Below, in pieces: positions 1-8,887 of a stretch of DNA of 64,000 nucleotides (its first letter is position 1; each line of letters begins with the position of its first letter). Position numbers and translations under genes: made by a program. Under the pieces are notes generated by a model. It had not been told where the DNA came from. It worked only from the letters and a program-made list of their open reading frames with translations, and ran no database searches. Source of the DNA: Fibrobacterota bacterium (GTDB lineage: Bacteria; Fibrobacterota; Fibrobacteria; UBA11236); contig CANKII010000001.1 of the NCBI GenBank assembly GCA_947482115.1, forward strand, positions 248,001 through 312,000. The letters are read 5' to 3'.

Positions 1-1
1 G

Positions 2-517
2 AAGGTGATTCCGGTGGGCACAAGCTTTACCCGTGGACCTGAAAACGCTGCGCTCACTCTGGTGGAATTTTCGGACATTCAATGTCCCTATTGTGCACAG
101 TTGGCTCCGATTCTTGATTCGGTTTCCAAAGCCTTTCCAAACGACGTAAGGCTGGTCTTCAAGCATTTTCCGCTTTCCTTCCATCCCCAGGCTCGTGCTG
201 CAGCAGCTGCTGCCATTGCAGCAGGGAAACAGGGAAAGTTTTTTGAGTTCCGGTTTCAGGCCGCGCCGCATTACCACAATCTGGGCGACAGTCTTTACCT
301 CGCATTGGCCAGGAATCTGGGATTGGATATGGAGCGGTTTAAAAAGGATATGGCTCTCACTCCCGAAGTCAATAGCCTGCTTCAGGAAGATATGGATCTG
401 GGACGCAAGGTGGGTGTTGAGGGAACGCCCACCGTTTTTGTTAATGGACATCTGGCAACAGATCGGTCGTTCGAATATTATGCCGCGCTTGTGATTGAGG
501 CGAAAGGGAAGCGGTAG
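2..517 (+). CDS. DsbA-like thioredoxin-fold oxidoreductase (C-terminal part, runs in from upstream)
   Basis: The reading frame is open from the first bases of the window, so the N-terminus, probably with a signal peptide, lies upstream. A GTG at 5 is in frame but falls where the DsbA domain of such proteins starts, so it is unlikely to be the true start. Visible features are the thioredoxin strand and active site FSDIQCPYC, a helical insertion rich in alanine, and the cis-proline loop GVEGTPTVFVNG near the end. Family knowledge: these periplasmic proteins form, isomerise or reduce disulfides using the CxxC pair. The substrate and the redox partner cannot be told from the sequence. A GC-rich hairpin follows the stop by 12 bases. 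Confidence 0.85.
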   Translation, partial: KVIPVGTSFTRGPENAALTLVEFSDIQCPYCAQLAPILDSVSKAFPNDVRLVFKHFPLSFHPQARAAAAAAIAAGKQGKFFEFRFQAAPHYHNLGDSLYLALARNLGLDMERFKKDMALTPEVNSLLQEDMDLGRKVGVEGTPTVFVNGHLATDRSFEYYAALVIEAKGKR

Positions 518-528
518 TTGAAACGGGG

Positions 529-553
529 ACGGCGGCCCCAAGGGAGCCGCCGT
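529..553 (+). terminator. GC-rich hairpin after the DsbA-like gene
   Basis: The arms ACGGCGGC (529-536) and GCCGCCGT (546-553) pair perfectly over 8 bp with a 9-base loop. The hairpin lies 12 bases after the stop codon. No T-run follows, so it may be a weak terminator or an mRNA 3' end protector. The rest of 554-756 shows no gene, only a second small hairpin. Confidence 0.5.
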
Positions 554-681
554 ATAAGGGATTAGGCCGTTATATACCCGCGCAACGGACACTAATCGAG
601 GGGAAGGCGATTGAATTTAAGGTAAGGGATGTTCAAACCTTCCGCTTAGCATTTTTTTTGTTGTTGCCACGGGGATTTTCG

Positions 682-699
682 TTGCGGCGGAAGCCGCAA
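682..699 (-). terminator. Small hairpin downstream of the helicase gene
   Basis: The arms TTGCGGC and GCCGCAA (7 bp) enclose GGAA on the plus strand. It lies between convergent genes, 58 bases beyond the helicase stop at 757. It lacks a clear T-run on either strand, so a terminator role is only suggested. Confidence 0.35.
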
Positions 700-756
700 T
701 TCAGTGTTCGGTAATCTTTTTAATCGCTGGTAAAATCAGGAGTTATAAAAATAGGA

Positions 757-1959
757 TTAGGTTTCCAGTCCCTGTTCCTTGCGAATGAACTGGGCGCGTT
801 CCAGATTCTTGACTTTCAAATCATGCAGCCTTTTGGCCTGAACCATCCAGGCATCCCGCTGCGCATAAGCCGGGTGACAGGGCAACGGGGATTCAAAACC
901 CTTTTCCAGATTGCGCAATGGCAGATACTCGTCAGGTCCCGCATAACTCAAACAATTTCCCGGCCGTGAGCGACGCGCTGTTCGACCTGAGCGGTGGATG
1001 TAATCCCGGAAGGTGCGGGGAAGATCGTAATTCACCACATAATCCACTTCGGGAATGTCGAGTCCGCGTGCGGCCAAATCCGTGGCCACGAGCACGCGGA
1101 AGCGGCCTTCCTTGAAGCCTTGATAGGCTTGGGCACGTTCTTTCTGCAACCGATCTCCGTGCAAAGCTTCCGAGGAAAAGCCGCGCAGGCGCAGAAGTCC
1201 GTTGAGGTGATTGGCTTTTTCGCGGTTGGCGACAAAAACAATGGCCTGCCCCTTGGTGGCATTCAGCGTTTCCACCAGCAGATCATTTTTGCGGCGGTTG
1301 GATTTGAGGAAGTAAAACGTTTCGGCAAGCGGAGCATTTTTCCCCAGATGTGTTTGCAAGCGTTTCAAATCACCAAGTGGCAACCGGCTCAACGCATCTT
1401 CCGCACCAGTGGCGGAAAACAAAAGTGTTTGCCGTTGTTTGGGAACATGGGAAAGTACGGCGGCGAGCTGTTCCTCAAAACCCAAATCGATGAGGCGGTC
1501 AAATTCATCCAACACTAGAAAGCGGATGTGTTTTAGAAGATCCGGATCCTTGTCCAATACATCGAGAAGGCGACCGGGAGTGGCAATGATAGTGTGCCAT
1601 TCACGGCGCAACTCCTGCCGTTGTGCGGCGGGATCATGCCCACCCATGCACATGGCAATACCTTCGCGGGCTGTCGGATGAAAAGCCTGCAGCATTTGTG
1701 AAACCTGATAACCGAGTTCCCGCGTGGGAATCAGCACCAGATTTTTTTTACGGGAGGGAAGATTGTTCCAGATGGGAAGCAGATAAACCAGTGTTTTACC
1801 GGTGCCCGTAGGAGCCACGGCGGCAAAGGACTCCCCAGCCAAAGCAGGAGGAAGGCATTCTTCCTGCACGGGCGTGGGTTTGACGAAGTTGAGCCGGAGC
1901 ACGGCATCCTTCGCCTTGGGCGGAAGGAAATTCCAGGCCGGGGAGAGGTTTGGCTTCAT
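757..1959 (-). CDS. DEAD-box type ATP-dependent RNA helicase
   Basis: A two-domain superfamily 2 helicase of 400 residues that would unwind RNA duplexes with ATP in the cytoplasm. Motifs appear in order: Q-motif around residues 24-36, Walker A APTGTGKT (49-56), PTREL, TPGRLLD, motif II DEFD (151-154), FSAT, and the C-terminal motifs VATDLAARGLDIP and HRSGRTARR. Motif II is DEFD rather than the usual DEAD. A long basic C-terminal tail is absent, so it is a minimal helicase core of the RhlE/SrmB kind; the exact subfamily is uncertain. The start codon overlaps the stop of the upstream DAHP synthase gene (ATGA), which implies translational coupling. Confidence 0.92.
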   Translation of the reverse strand: MKPNLSPAWNFLPPKAKDAVLRLNFVKPTPVQEECLPPALAGESFAAVAPTGTGKTLVYLLPIWNNLPSRKKNLVLIPTRELGYQVSQMLQAFHPTAREGIAMCMGGHDPAAQRQELRREWHTIIATPGRLLDVLDKDPDLLKHIRFLVLDEFDRLIDLGFEEQLAAVLSHVPKQRQTLLFSATGAEDALSRLPLGDLKRLQTHLGKNAPLAETFYFLKSNRRKNDLLVETLNATKGQAIVFVANREKANHLNGLLRLRGFSSEALHGDRLQKERAQAYQGFKEGRFRVLVATDLAARGLDIPEVDYVVNYDLPRTFRDYIHRSGRTARRSRPGNCLSYAGPDEYLPLRNLEKGFESPLPCHPAYAQRDAWMVQAKRLHDLKVKNLERAQFIRKEQGLET

Positions 1960-3011
1960 GCCCCTTGGGCGACTTTGGAAATCTTTTGCACCCGTGAGTG
2001 AATCTCACGGCATTCACGAATGATGTGACCCAGCATATCAGGAGTGACAGCTTGCTTGGGATCATCGCCGACGCCTTTTTTGGGCTGACAATGCGTTTCG
2101 ATCAGGATTCCATCCGCGCCATAAGCCGCTGCAGCCAGTGAGGCGTGGGGAACGAAGACGGCTTTGCCGACGCTATGCGAGGGATCGACCACCACCGGAG
2201 CCCAGGTTTTTTCCTTGAGCAATGGCGTGATACTTTCATCCGGATGATTGCGATAACCTTCCAGCGGCGGCATGGTGCCACGTGGGCAAAGCATGATGTT
2301 GGGATTGCCCTGCGCCACGATGTATTCACCGGCCAAGATGAATTCGGAAACTGGACCCATGTGCATACCGCGCTTGAGCAGCACGCGGATATCCGTGCCT
2401 TTGGTCAGGCGGCCGACTTCCTGCAGCAGGCGGTAATTCAGCGCGCTGCGTGCGCCAATTTGCAGACAGTCCACCTTGGCGTCAATGCAAATCCGGGCCT
2501 GTTCAAAATCCATCACTTCGGTGTTGATCTGTAATCCGGTTTGTTCGCGGGCCTCAAGTAAAAATTCCAGGCAGCGGGCGTCGCCTTGAAAAGAGTGTGG
2601 CGAGGTGCGGGGTTTCCACACGCCACCACGGATCATATCCGCTCCGGCTTCTTTCACCGCATGCGAGGTTTCGAGGAAGAAGTTTTTGTTTTTCGGATCG
2701 ATGGTGCATTGTCCGGCGATCACGCAAAAATCACCCGGAATCATCCGCTTGCCCACGGCTATTTGGTGTTTGGAAAGCTTGCTCTCCTTGGCCATCAACT
2801 TGAAAGGAGATTGAATTCGGTCGATGCGCTCGATGTAAGGCAGACCCTCAATCCGGGTGATCAACTCCTGAACAGTTTCATCGCCGAGAATGGCATAAAT
2901 CGAACGCTCGGCTCCGTGAATTGGCTGGATGCGCACATTGAATTCGGCCGCAACTTCCGTCAGTTCGCGTTCTTGGGCTTCTGAAAGTCTGGGGTGCAAT
3001 GGAATAATCAT
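1956..3011 (-). CDS. aroF: 3-deoxy-7-phosphoheptulonate (DAHP) synthase, single-barrel type with N-terminal regulatory domain
   Basis: Catalyses the first step of the shikimate pathway, joining phosphoenolpyruvate and erythrose 4-phosphate. The 351-residue protein has an N-terminal ferredoxin-like domain (about 1-65) followed by the catalytic barrel, with the signatures FCVIAGQCTI, ADMIRGGVWKPRTSPHSFQG, KRGMHMG, and DPSHSVGK with its metal-binding region. The architecture matches the Thermotoga-like class in which the N-terminal domain gives feedback control by aromatic amino acids; that regulation is inferred from the family. It is 59 bases downstream of the metalloprotease gene on the same strand and overlaps the helicase gene by 4 bases. 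Confidence 0.93.
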   Translation of the reverse strand: MIIPLHPRLSEAQERELTEVAAEFNVRIQPIHGAERSIYAILGDETVQELITRIEGLPYIERIDRIQSPFKLMAKESKLSKHQIAVGKRMIPGDFCVIAGQCTIDPKNKNFFLETSHAVKEAGADMIRGGVWKPRTSPHSFQGDARCLEFLLEAREQTGLQINTEVMDFEQARICIDAKVDCLQIGARSALNYRLLQEVGRLTKGTDIRVLLKRGMHMGPVSEFILAGEYIVAQGNPNIMLCPRGTMPPLEGYRNHPDESITPLLKEKTWAPVVVDPSHSVGKAVFVPHASLAAAAYGADGILIETHCQPKKGVGDDPKQAVTPDMLGHIIRECREIHSRVQKISKVAQGA

Positions 3012-3070
3012 GTTTTTAGACCTGTGATTTTGAGATTAAAGCACAGGGAATTTAACCATTATTGCCGGTT

Positions 3071-4843
3071 TTAAGGGGGCAGAATCAGCAACGTTTTTGG
3101 CGTCTGAGCGGGGAACTGATAGTAGTAGGCTCCCGGCGGTACGAGAATGCCCTGCTTGTTCTTGAGATTCCAAGACCACGCCGAGTTGGTTGAATCAAAA
3201 GGGAGTTCCGCTACGCGAAGTCCGGACTCCGACACCACATTCATCATCGAGCCGGATGTAACGCTGTGGGGTGTGAAAAAGGCAACAGTGGCGCCGCCGA
3301 TCAACTTCACCGGATTGGGAGCGGTGATGTACTTCGTTCCACGGGTGGCGAGTATTGCCTGTCCGGATTGGGAAAATGAGGCGTTGGGAATGGAAACGAA
3401 GAGGGTTGCAGTATCCGATGGGACGTTAAAGGGGTTGAAGGTAATCGACGTTGAGGAATATGCCGAACCGTTGTGAAATACGTTTTTGGGTGTGCCCAGT
3501 CCGGATGAATTTACTGAACGGGTTGTGCTCGAACTTGCGGATGGTTTCAAAAGACGGAACGTGGTGGGTGCAAGACTCAAATTGACAGCACTCCCTTCTT
3601 TGGGAAGAGTGTCATACGATGGGGTGGGCCAGCAACGAATATCGCGGGAAAAGATGACACTGGTGGTGTCGGTGCACGTAGTCGTAGAACCTGCGCGACC
3701 CGCCGTGGCGATAGCCGCGACATAGGAAGAATAAAGCGAAGTCCATGATGTTCCGGAAGAATCCGCGATGGCGGAGAGCGCGGAAGGCAAGTCATTGCCG
3801 TTGTTCCTCAACAGATCCCATAGTTTCACATCGAATCCTGTTCCAAGAGTTTGAGTGATGAATTGATGGAACATGGAATTGCCATAATTTTCTGTGGTCG
3901 GAGGGAGGGTCATGATCGAAACCGTCTCATGGTGTTTCAGCACCGATGGTAAATACTGGAAATAATCGTTCACTTCCGGAGCGAGGCGTTCCTCCATGCC
4001 CACGGCTGAAAGTTCATACCACGCATGATAATCCGGGTTGGGAGTATAAGTGTATTGCACCAGATGATAAAATTCGTGCGAGGCCGTCACCTTGAGGCCC
4101 ATCTCCCAATCCGTCGTATAATTGTGAAGAAGCTGGTTGTTGGCGTCATTGGCCTGGATGGGCGTACCCGTCACCACGCCGCTGGAATTCACGGAGGCGA
4201 AATAAAGAAAGTCGTTTTCGAGTAAAATTGTTGAACTCGCATAGGTGGAGGGCCCATTATCAAAAGCGGGCGGATAAGTGATGGCATAGTAAGAGTCGTT
4301 ATAGTCGGGGTCCGCTGTACCAATGTCTGCGATATCCACGGTGAGCAATTCACCATCGTTAGTTGTGTGAAAAAAAACGGAGCTGCTTCCCTGTGCATTT
4401 GGCAGCATCATCCCCAAAGTGGTATAGTAATACGAATAGGCCCGTTCAAAATAGACGGCCGCTCGCCTCACATAGTTTGGGGCGATGCTATCCACAAAGG
4501 CGGCGTTAACGGTGGAATCGCGCTTGATGGTCGTTGAGAAGGAGCCTTGAAGGATGGTATTGATCTGGCGCAGCAATGCGGAATCTGCCGTCACAAATCT
4601 GGGGCGATGCACGGTCGGTGCCAGCGTGTAATGGATGGCAAAATGCGCTGTTTTCAGAACGCGTCCGGAAGGCAGCGAGACACCTTGCATCCGGAGAGAA
4701 ACTCCTGTCGCACCGGATTTGGTATTCCGATGTTGAGCTGCCAGTGCCGTGCCACAGTGTGGATGAACGGTTGTATCGGACATGGAAACGGAAACCAGCA
4801 GCGCACTGACCGACAAGATTCGATGGAAAAGGAAACGTCTCAT
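3071..4843 (-). CDS. Secreted zinc-metalloprotease-like protein of the MXAN_6640 type
   Basis: A 590-residue protein with an N-terminal hydrophobic segment (about 5-21) suggesting export. A zinc-protease motif HEFYH lies at residues 256-260, followed by an acidic stretch WYELSAVGMEERLAPEV that could give the third ligand. This combination resembles the putative metalloproteases named after Myxococcus MXAN_6640; the assignment is from memory of the motif. The C-terminus (about 535-590) looks like a FlgD-type Ig domain (GLRVAEL...WNLKNKQG..VPPGAYYYQF), common on secreted proteins of FCB bacteria. The start overlaps the stop of the response regulator (ATGA), so its translation is probably coupled to the two-component system. 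Its substrate is unknown. Confidence 0.72.
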   Translation of the reverse strand: MRRFLFHRILSVSALLVSVSMSDTTVHPHCGTALAAQHRNTKSGATGVSLRMQGVSLPSGRVLKTAHFAIHYTLAPTVHRPRFVTADSALLRQINTILQGSFSTTIKRDSTVNAAFVDSIAPNYVRRAAVYFERAYSYYYTTLGMMLPNAQGSSSVFFHTTNDGELLTVDIADIGTADPDYNDSYYAITYPPAFDNGPSTYASSTILLENDFLYFASVNSSGVVTGTPIQANDANNQLLHNYTTDWEMGLKVTASHEFYHLVQYTYTPNPDYHAWYELSAVGMEERLAPEVNDYFQYLPSVLKHHETVSIMTLPPTTENYGNSMFHQFITQTLGTGFDVKLWDLLRNNGNDLPSALSAIADSSGTSWTSLYSSYVAAIATAGRAGSTTTCTDTTSVIFSRDIRCWPTPSYDTLPKEGSAVNLSLAPTTFRLLKPSASSSTTRSVNSSGLGTPKNVFHNGSAYSSTSITFNPFNVPSDTATLFVSIPNASFSQSGQAILATRGTKYITAPNPVKLIGGATVAFFTPHSVTSGSMMNVVSESGLRVAELPFDSTNSAWSWNLKNKQGILVPPGAYYYQFPAQTPKTLLILPP

Positions 4844-5535
4844 ACGGGCCCTATGAACTTGTATCCCGTGCCGTGAATGGACAGGATATATCTTGGCTTT
4901 TTCGGGTTTTCCTCAAGCAATTTCCTGAGTTGCACGATGTGATTGTCCACCGTCCGGCTTTGAATATAGCCTTCGACTCCCCAGATTTTTTGCAGCAACT
5001 CTTCGCGCGTCACGATTTGATTCCGTCGCTCCCACAGTAATTTGAGAATTTGCGCTTCCTTGTAGGTGAGCTTGGTGGTTTTACCCCGCACCTCGGCGGT
5101 GAGCGAGTTGAAATCCACCCGTACTTCTTCAAAACGAGCCTCGTCCGGTGCTTCCCCGGAGGCACGCCACGAACGGCTGCGCAACAGACTGCGGATGTGC
5201 GCGAGCAGGATGTTCAAATCGAAGGGCTTGGTCATGTAATCGTCCGCACCGCTGTCCAAACCTTCGACGATATCTTCCTTGTCGTCACGGGCTGTGAGCA
5301 ACAATACCGGAACGCGGCTGCTATCCGCGCGCACCTTGCGGAGCATTTCGATTCCATTGAGACCGGGAAGCATCCAGTCCAGCACGACGAGATCAAATTC
5401 AGGTCCCTTTTCAATGGCCTCCAACGCCTTCTCGGCATCCGGACACATCACGGTTTCATAGCCTTCAGAACGAAGATTGAATTCCAGCCCCATGGCCAGG
5501 CTGCGATCATCTTCCACAAGGAGAATACGGTTCAT
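4840..5535 (-). CDS. OmpR/PhoB-family response regulator
   Basis: A 231-residue cytoplasmic transcription regulator. The receiver domain (1-120) has acidic residues D9-D10, the phosphoacceptor D53 in VVLDWMLPG, T81 and K103 in TKPF. A C-terminal winged helix (about 135-230) carries the typical recognition region (LLQKIWG..YIQSRTVDNHIVQLRKLLE). All catalytic residues are present. The partner kinase gene lies 8 bases upstream and the metalloprotease gene overlaps downstream. Targets are unknown; the operon context suggests envelope or secretion stress. Confidence 0.93.
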   Translation of the reverse strand: MNRILLVEDDRSLAMGLEFNLRSEGYETVMCPDAEKALEAIEKGPEFDLVVLDWMLPGLNGIEMLRKVRADSSRVPVLLLTARDDKEDIVEGLDSGADDYMTKPFDLNILLAHIRSLLRSRSWRASGEAPDEARFEEVRVDFNSLTAEVRGKTTKLTYKEAQILKLLWERRNQIVTREELLQKIWGVEGYIQSRTVDNHIVQLRKLLEENPKKPRYILSIHGTGYKFIGPV

Positions 5536-5543
5536 GGCGCGGC

Positions 5544-6461
5544 CTACCTCATTACCGGAATACGGATGGAAAATTCATTGCCCATGGGCGCTGTTAATGG
5601 AACAACCTGGGCGCTGCCGCCGTGAAATTTCGCGATGTTTTTCACGATATACAGGCCAAGCCCCACGCCGTTCTGACGTCGGGTGTTGGAGTTGGGGATG
5701 CGGTAGAACTTGCGGAAGATACGCTTCAAATATTTTTTAGGGATGGGTCGTCCCTGATCGCGCACGGAGAAGCAGGCCTGACGGTTCACGGTTGTCAGAA
5801 CGATTTCTGGAATGCTTCCACGCCCGTATTTTTCCGCGTTGGTCACGAGGTTGAGTAGCGCCAGTTCCAGCAACATGGGATCGGCTTCTATGCGGATGTG
5901 TTCGTCGGCAATAATCTTGAGCGGCCGCGGCCATTTCCCGGTAAAAGTTTTTAAAAACCCGGCGGCATCTAACGGGACACGGTGAACGGGCAGTTTCCCC
6001 TGATCGATTTGCTGGAGTTTGAGCAGCTGATCAATCAACAGTCCAAGGCGGGAACATTCGGAAAGAATCCCTTCCAGAAATTTGCTCTGCGTTTCCGGTT
6101 CCACCGTGCGTTGTTGCAAAGTCTGGGTGAACACCTGTATGGAGGACAAAGGCAGGCGCAGTTCATGGGTTACCATGTTGGCGAAGTCGCGCTGCTGTTC
6201 CCGGAACCGGTTGCCGCGCATGATGTTGGCGAAGAATACGGAAAGAATCGCGATGACGATGCCCAGAAAGGCGATTCCCAGTGTGAGTACAACCCATCGA
6301 CCCGTGGTCGGAACGGGGCCGTGCCCATACATGGCAATGTGCAATCCCTTGATGGTGCGGTAATCGTTGATGATGTAAATGTTCCAGAACACCAGCAAGG
6401 TGATGACCATGGTGATGGCCAGAACAAATATCGTGGTGTAAATGGCGCTGCGGAAGCTCAC
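5544..6461 (-). CDS. Membrane sensor histidine kinase
   Basis: A 305-residue kinase with two predicted membrane helices (about 8-31 and 56-80) flanking a very short periplasmic loop of some 25 residues, so the signal is probably sensed in or near the membrane. There is no clear HAMP domain. The H-box is VTHELRLP with H99; the N-box NLVTNAEKYG and the G-boxes VRDQGRPIP and GVGLGLYIVKNIAKFHGG form the ATPase. The start is GTG and overlaps the lnt stop (GTGA). It should phosphorylate the adjacent response regulator. Confidence 0.9.
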   Translation of the reverse strand: MSFRSAIYTTIFVLAITMVITLLVFWNIYIINDYRTIKGLHIAMYGHGPVPTTGRWVVLTLGIAFLGIVIAILSVFFANIMRGNRFREQQRDFANMVTHELRLPLSSIQVFTQTLQQRTVEPETQSKFLEGILSECSRLGLLIDQLLKLQQIDQGKLPVHRVPLDAAGFLKTFTGKWPRPLKIIADEHIRIEADPMLLELALLNLVTNAEKYGRGSIPEIVLTTVNRQACFSVRDQGRPIPKKYLKRIFRKFYRIPNSNTRRQNGVGLGLYIVKNIAKFHGGSAQVVPLTAPMGNEFSIRIPVMR

Positions 6462-8017
6462 AGCAATAAACTAGCTAGTATCCAAATCCCCAGCATGGTC
6501 AAAAAGAATCCGTCGATAAACCCGCCGTGGCGGGCATAAAAAGTGTCGCGATGGGGAACAGGTAAACGGCGTTGCAACACGGTGCTGTCCATCAATTCCG
6601 TATGCCCCAAATCCCGGCCCCAGGCATCGTAGAACACGCTCACACCCGTATTGGAACAGCGCGCAATGGGCAACCCCGTTTCCACCGCTCGGAAGCGTGC
6701 GATGTTGGCATGGGCATAGGGTCCGTTGCTGCGGCCGAACCAGCCGTCATTGGTGATGTTCACAATGAATTGCGCTCCGGCATTTTTGGCATGGCGCACA
6801 AATTCCGGGTAAATGATCTCGTAACAAATCGACGGGGCATACCGAAGGCTGTCGCCCCAGATGCGATAGCCGTTACCCGGACTGAAATCACCTTCGCCCA
6901 GATGGACGTAATTGAGCAGTGGAAAAACGTTTTGAAACGGGAGCTTTTCACTGAAGGGCACCAGCCGCAACTTGGAGTATTGTTTCACAAGACTTCCAGC
7001 TTGGGGCCGGAAGAGAAATGCCGAGTTGTAAAAAATGAATTCCCGCCATGGCTTGTGATCCGGGACATAATCCAGCGCTCCAAGCAGGAGGGAGGTGTGT
7101 AATCCTATCGCTCTGGCCGAAAAGGAATCGATGAGATCCTTGTGCACAAAAGAACCTCCATGTACGGGTTGAAACAGGAAATCGGGTACGGCTGTTTCGG
7201 CCAGCACCACCAAATCAGATCCCTTCACCGGAGTGAAGTTTCCCTGCAGGCCATCCATGGTTCGGAATGTTTTGGCCATGACTTCGCCGAAATAAGCGTC
7301 ACTCCACTTTTTGGTTTGCGGAATGGAAGGTTGCACCAGACTGATATTGATTGAAGGCGCACCTGAAGAGTTATCGCGCAAAGTCAACGAACCGTGAACG
7401 AGCATGGCCAAGGGCACAGTGACCCACGCTAAAAGCCACAGTCTTCGGTTGCTTTGTGTCCGCCATGCCTGAAACAGAAAAAGATTGGCGGCAACAAGGA
7501 AAGTGGAGAGTCCGTAAACTCCGAACAAGGATGCGGATTGGATCAGGGATAGATGATGACCGAGTGTGTATCCGAAATTATTCCATGGAAAGGACATTTC
7601 GCCCACGGCGCGTGCAGCTTCCAGTCCGGCCCATGCCAGCGGGTAAGTCATCATTAGCAGGGGACGCTTTAATGACAAACGAAATCCCAAACCGATCATG
7701 CCATTGAAGAGGGAGAGAAAAAGAATGAGCAGCACCAGTCCACCGCCGACCACAAATGCGGGCCCCACCTTCATCACGTTGTAAATCCACCAGTACATCA
7801 CGATGTTGTAAGCGAGCCCGCCGAGAAACCAATAACCGAAAGCCTGACGGGGTTTCAAACCCACGGTGGCAAGGAATGCCGGAGCCAGTACGATAAAGCT
7901 CATCCATCCCAACGGGAATGGGGGATAGGCGAAGGCCCAAAGCAAAGAGGAGAAAACGATGGTCCAGCGCGGATGTTTTTGAATCCAATCCGTGCCGTCG
8001 CGGAAAATTTTAATCAT
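6458..8017 (-). CDS. lnt: Apolipoprotein N-acyltransferase
   Basis: An inner-membrane enzyme that adds the third acyl chain to lipoproteins, using phospholipid as donor, before their transport to the outer membrane. The 519-residue protein has about six N-terminal membrane helices, a periplasmic carbon-nitrogen hydrolase domain (about 220-490) and a final helix. The catalytic triad can be seen as E274 (VVLAETAVPD), K349 (SKLRLVPFSE) and C398 (PSICYEIIYPEF). Length and order match the family. It is coupled by 4-base overlaps to rsmI upstream and to the histidine kinase downstream. Its presence supports a Gram-negative envelope. Confidence 0.95.
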   Translation of the reverse strand: MIKIFRDGTDWIQKHPRWTIVFSSLLWAFAYPPFPLGWMSFIVLAPAFLATVGLKPRQAFGYWFLGGLAYNIVMYWWIYNVMKVGPAFVVGGGLVLLILFLSLFNGMIGLGFRLSLKRPLLMMTYPLAWAGLEAARAVGEMSFPWNNFGYTLGHHLSLIQSASLFGVYGLSTFLVAANLFLFQAWRTQSNRRLWLLAWVTVPLAMLVHGSLTLRDNSSGAPSINISLVQPSIPQTKKWSDAYFGEVMAKTFRTMDGLQGNFTPVKGSDLVVLAETAVPDFLFQPVHGGSFVHKDLIDSFSARAIGLHTSLLLGALDYVPDHKPWREFIFYNSAFLFRPQAGSLVKQYSKLRLVPFSEKLPFQNVFPLLNYVHLGEGDFSPGNGYRIWGDSLRYAPSICYEIIYPEFVRHAKNAGAQFIVNITNDGWFGRSNGPYAHANIARFRAVETGLPIARCSNTGVSVFYDAWGRDLGHTELMDSTVLQRRLPVPHRDTFYARHGGFIDGFFLTMLGIWILASLLL

Positions 8018-8754
8018 CGTTTGTTTTGCGGATGAAACAACACCACGAATTCTCCACGCGGTGTGTGGGTGGAATAATGCTTTAAAATTTCCCCTGCGGG
8101 TCCGCGTCGAAACTCCTCGAATTTTTTGGTCAGTTCGCGCGCCACGACGATGTAAAGATCGGGTCCGAATACTTCGACGATTTCACCGAGGAACTTTACA
8201 ATCTGGTACGGTGCCACGAAGAAACCCAGAGTCGGCGCATGATCCGCATCCTCCGGCCATTTTTCTTTGAGGGTTTGCAGTTTGCGTAAACGCTGTGCGG
8301 ATTTTTTCGGCGGAAAATTTTCGAAGGAAAAACGATCCGTGGGCAAACCTGACGCCGTCAAGGCTGTGAGCAAAGCAGAAGGTCCCGGCACGGAAAAAAC
8401 TGGAATGTCTTCCGCCAGCGCAGCCTTGACCAGATTAAAAGCCGGGTCAGCGATTCCGGGAGTACCTGCGTCGCAAATCAAGGCCACCGCCTCCCCGTCG
8501 CGTAGCCGTTGCAAATAACTCGCTGTCGTCCGCTCCTTATTGAAATCGTGGTACGGTTCCAACGGTTTGCGGACACCATAATGGTCGAGAAGAATCCGCG
8601 AATGTCGGGTGTCCTCAGCCAAAATCCGGTTGCAGGTTTTGAGCGTTCGCACGGCGCGGAATGTGATGTCCTCGAGGTTGCCGATGGGTGTGGCGACGAG
8701 GTACAGGCCGGGCGTTAAGGGTTCTGCCGGGATTTCGAGGGCGGGGTCGAGCAT
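8014..8754 (-). CDS. rsmI: 16S rRNA (cytidine-2'-O)-methyltransferase
   Basis: A tetrapyrrole-methylase-fold enzyme of 246 residues that 2'-O-methylates C1402 of 16S rRNA with S-adenosylmethionine. Signatures are LYLVATPIGNLEDITFRA at the N-terminus, AEDTRHSRILLDHYG, ICDAGTPGIADP and VPGPSALLTALTASGLPTDRF. The C-terminal part matches the family, including the VAREL(T)K.FEE segment. It is the first gene of the minus-strand operon; the region to the divergent gene at 8888 is 133 bases and must hold both promoters. No strong ribosome binding site is visible before its ATG. Confidence 0.94.
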   Translation of the reverse strand: MLDPALEIPAEPLTPGLYLVATPIGNLEDITFRAVRTLKTCNRILAEDTRHSRILLDHYGVRKPLEPYHDFNKERTTASYLQRLRDGEAVALICDAGTPGIADPAFNLVKAALAEDIPVFSVPGPSALLTALTASGLPTDRFSFENFPPKKSAQRLRKLQTLKEKWPEDADHAPTLGFFVAPYQIVKFLGEIVEVFGPDLYIVVARELTKKFEEFRRGPAGEILKHYSTHTPRGEFVVLFHPQNKR

Positions 8755-8887
8755 GGATGGGGGTAAAATGCAAAAAACGGACGCTTATTTCAGGTGTTCG
8801 TTCTTTACGAACAGAATTAGAGGTTTCAGCTTGCATGGAGTACATGGACGCAATAAGTTCAATACGTTCCAATCCACGAGGTTGAGA

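Noticed and set aside
8609-8887. N-terminal extension of the LamG protein frame
   Set aside because: It lies antisense over rsmI and lacks a signal peptide; GTG 8888 gives a ribosome site and a clean signal peptide.
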